Source: Shewanella algidipiscicola
GTDB lineage: Bacteria; Pseudomonadota; Gammaproteobacteria; Enterobacterales; Shewanellaceae
Length of the DNA: 64,000 nucleotides
NCBI RefSeq assembly: GCF_003605125.1
Contig: NZ_QPQT01000018.1
Span: 32,898-96,897, forward strand
Direction: 5' to 3'
Shown: positions 63,551 to 64,000 of the stretch, in pieces
Layout of the letters: every line of letters starts with the position of its first letter
How positions within the stretch are numbered: position 1 is the first letter of the stretch
Notes under the pieces: generated by a model
What the model was told of the DNA's origin: nothing
Database searches by the model: none
What the model saw: only the letters and a program-made list of their open reading frames with translations
Made by a program: the position numbers and the translations under genes

Positions 63551-63578
63551 TTGCGCTATGATTAGCAATCCCTATAAT
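63551..63578 (+). promoter_or_regulatory. rrn P1 promoter
   Basis: -35 TTGCGC (63551-63556), a 16-bp spacer and a perfect -10 TATAAT (63573-63578), followed by a GCGC discriminator. The bases after the -10 (to about 63596) closely follow E. coli rrnB P1. Transcription should start near 63586. Confidence 0.9.
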
Positions 63579-63665
63579 GCGCAACCACTGACACGGCGAA
63601 GCTCGCAGAGATAAGTCGTAAAGCACTAAGTAGCCTGGTTAAACACCTTGCTTACAGGGTGGTCG

Positions 63666-63680
63666 GGCACTGAAAGTGCC
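63666..63680 (+). other. Small hairpin between rrn P1 and P2
   Basis: GGCACT/AGTGCC around GAA is a perfect 6-bp stem in the transcribed region between the two promoters. Confidence 0.5.
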
Positions 63681-63705
63681 GCATCGAAAAGTTTTCAAAA
63701 ACTGC

Positions 63706-63733
63706 TTGACGCGAACCAAGGATTGCGTAGAAT
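63706..63733 (+). promoter_or_regulatory. rrn P2 promoter
   Basis: -35 TTGACG (63706-63711), a 16-bp spacer and -10 TAGAAT (63728-63733), preceded by an AT-rich stretch. Position and sequence fit the second promoter of an rRNA operon. Confidence 0.88.
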
Positions 63734-63773
63734 ACGCAGCCCTAGCCACTTGGAACTACCGAGATGCGCTAAC

Positions 63774-63784
63774 GCTCTTTAACA
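63774..63784 (+). promoter_or_regulatory. rrn leader boxA
   Basis: GCTCTTTAACA, followed by ATTTATCAAGTAATCTGTGT, matches the boxA antitermination element and following leader of E. coli rrn operons. Confidence 0.93.
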
Positions 63785-63986
63785 ATTTATCAAGTAATCT
63801 GTGTGGACACTCACAGGTGTTGAGTTAATCGAAATTGCCTAACTTTCGGGTTGGCAATCAAAGAATTAAATCAATGTAACAATGAGTGTTCATAGCAATA
63901 TGTACAACGTTTTTAAGATTCTTCCGAGTCTTTTAAGCGGAATCAGAATTCATTGAGCCGAAACCTTCGGGTTTCACCAAAACTTT

Positions 63987-64000
63987 AATTGAAGAGTTTG
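63987..64000 (+). rRNA. rrs: 16S ribosomal RNA, first 14 bases only
   Basis: The final bases (AATTGAAGAGTTTG) are the conserved 5' end of 16S rRNA. The gene continues beyond the window. The exact first base is placed by analogy with E. coli. Confidence 0.95.

Overview
The window looks like a chromosomal segment of a Shewanella-type gammaproteobacterium. This rests on gene content and order (pta-ackA / yfbV / pflA-pflB / FNT carrier, cysK-RDD-cysZ-smc-zipA-ligA, DUF4212-actP, DUF294 plus exonuclease) and on an rRNA operon promoter and leader very close to the enterobacterial rrnB layout. No species is claimed.

Layout. (1) 1-9.6 kb: anaerobic pyruvate and acetate module, mostly on the minus strand. 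It comprises pta, ackA, pflA, pflB and a DUF3360 membrane carrier, with yfbV facing the other way. Near-perfect PdhR/LldR-type operators lie about 200 bp upstream of both pflB and the DUF3360 gene, and a 267-bp MITE-like element sits between those two genes. (2) 9.6-21.3 kb: a transporter cluster. It holds an FNT (formate/nitrite) channel fused to a CBS pair, a LysR regulator, a YhdT-PanF pair, a YfcC-type carrier, a TonB-dependent receptor and a TDT/TehA-type carrier. (3) 21.7-31.9 kb: cysK, an RDD membrane protein, cysZ, smc, zipA and ligA (sulfur assimilation, chromosome segregation, division, DNA ligation). (4) 32-41.6 kb: a DUF2919 membrane protein, an HD-GYP c-di-GMP phosphodiesterase, a Rossmann oxidoreductase and a GNAT acetyltransferase. 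These are followed by a DUF4212/ActP-like sodium:solute symporter pair, a methyltransferase, a cNMP/CBS/DUF294 protein and a DnaQ-like exonuclease. (5) 41.7-50 kb: a stand-alone ketoacyl-ACP synthase III, a decayed GntR/FCD regulator, a uracil-DNA glycosylase homologue, gmhB, a membrane sulfatase-fold enzyme with a small partner, and an L,D-transpeptidase. (6) 50.4-63.2 kb: a complete Tad/Flp pilus operon of 14 plus-strand genes: flp, cpaA/tadV, an AAA+ ATPase, cpaB/rcpC, cpaC/rcpA, a small lipoprotein, tadG-like, tadE, tadF, tadZ, tadA, tadB, tadC and tadD. (7) 63.5-64.0 kb: tandem rrn promoters, boxA leader and the first bases of a 16S rRNA gene.

How the genes fit together. PflA activates PflB, which makes acetyl-CoA and formate from pyruvate. 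Pta and AckA turn acetyl-CoA into acetate plus ATP, and the FNT protein can move formate. The ActP-like pair may take up acetate or a related acid. The shared PdhR-type sites suggest that the uncharacterised DUF3360 carrier belongs to the pyruvate regulon. The Tad genes encode a tight-adherence pilus: pilin, prepilin peptidase, secretin, motor and inner-membrane platform.

No wholly new system is obvious. The best leads are the DUF3360/pflB shared operators, three identical-type palindromes plus three GC-rich 14-mers upstream of the ActP-like operon, the FNT-CBS fusion, the AAA+ ATPase inside the Tad operon, and a foldable leader in front of flp. All database-type statements come from family knowledge and reading; no search was run.
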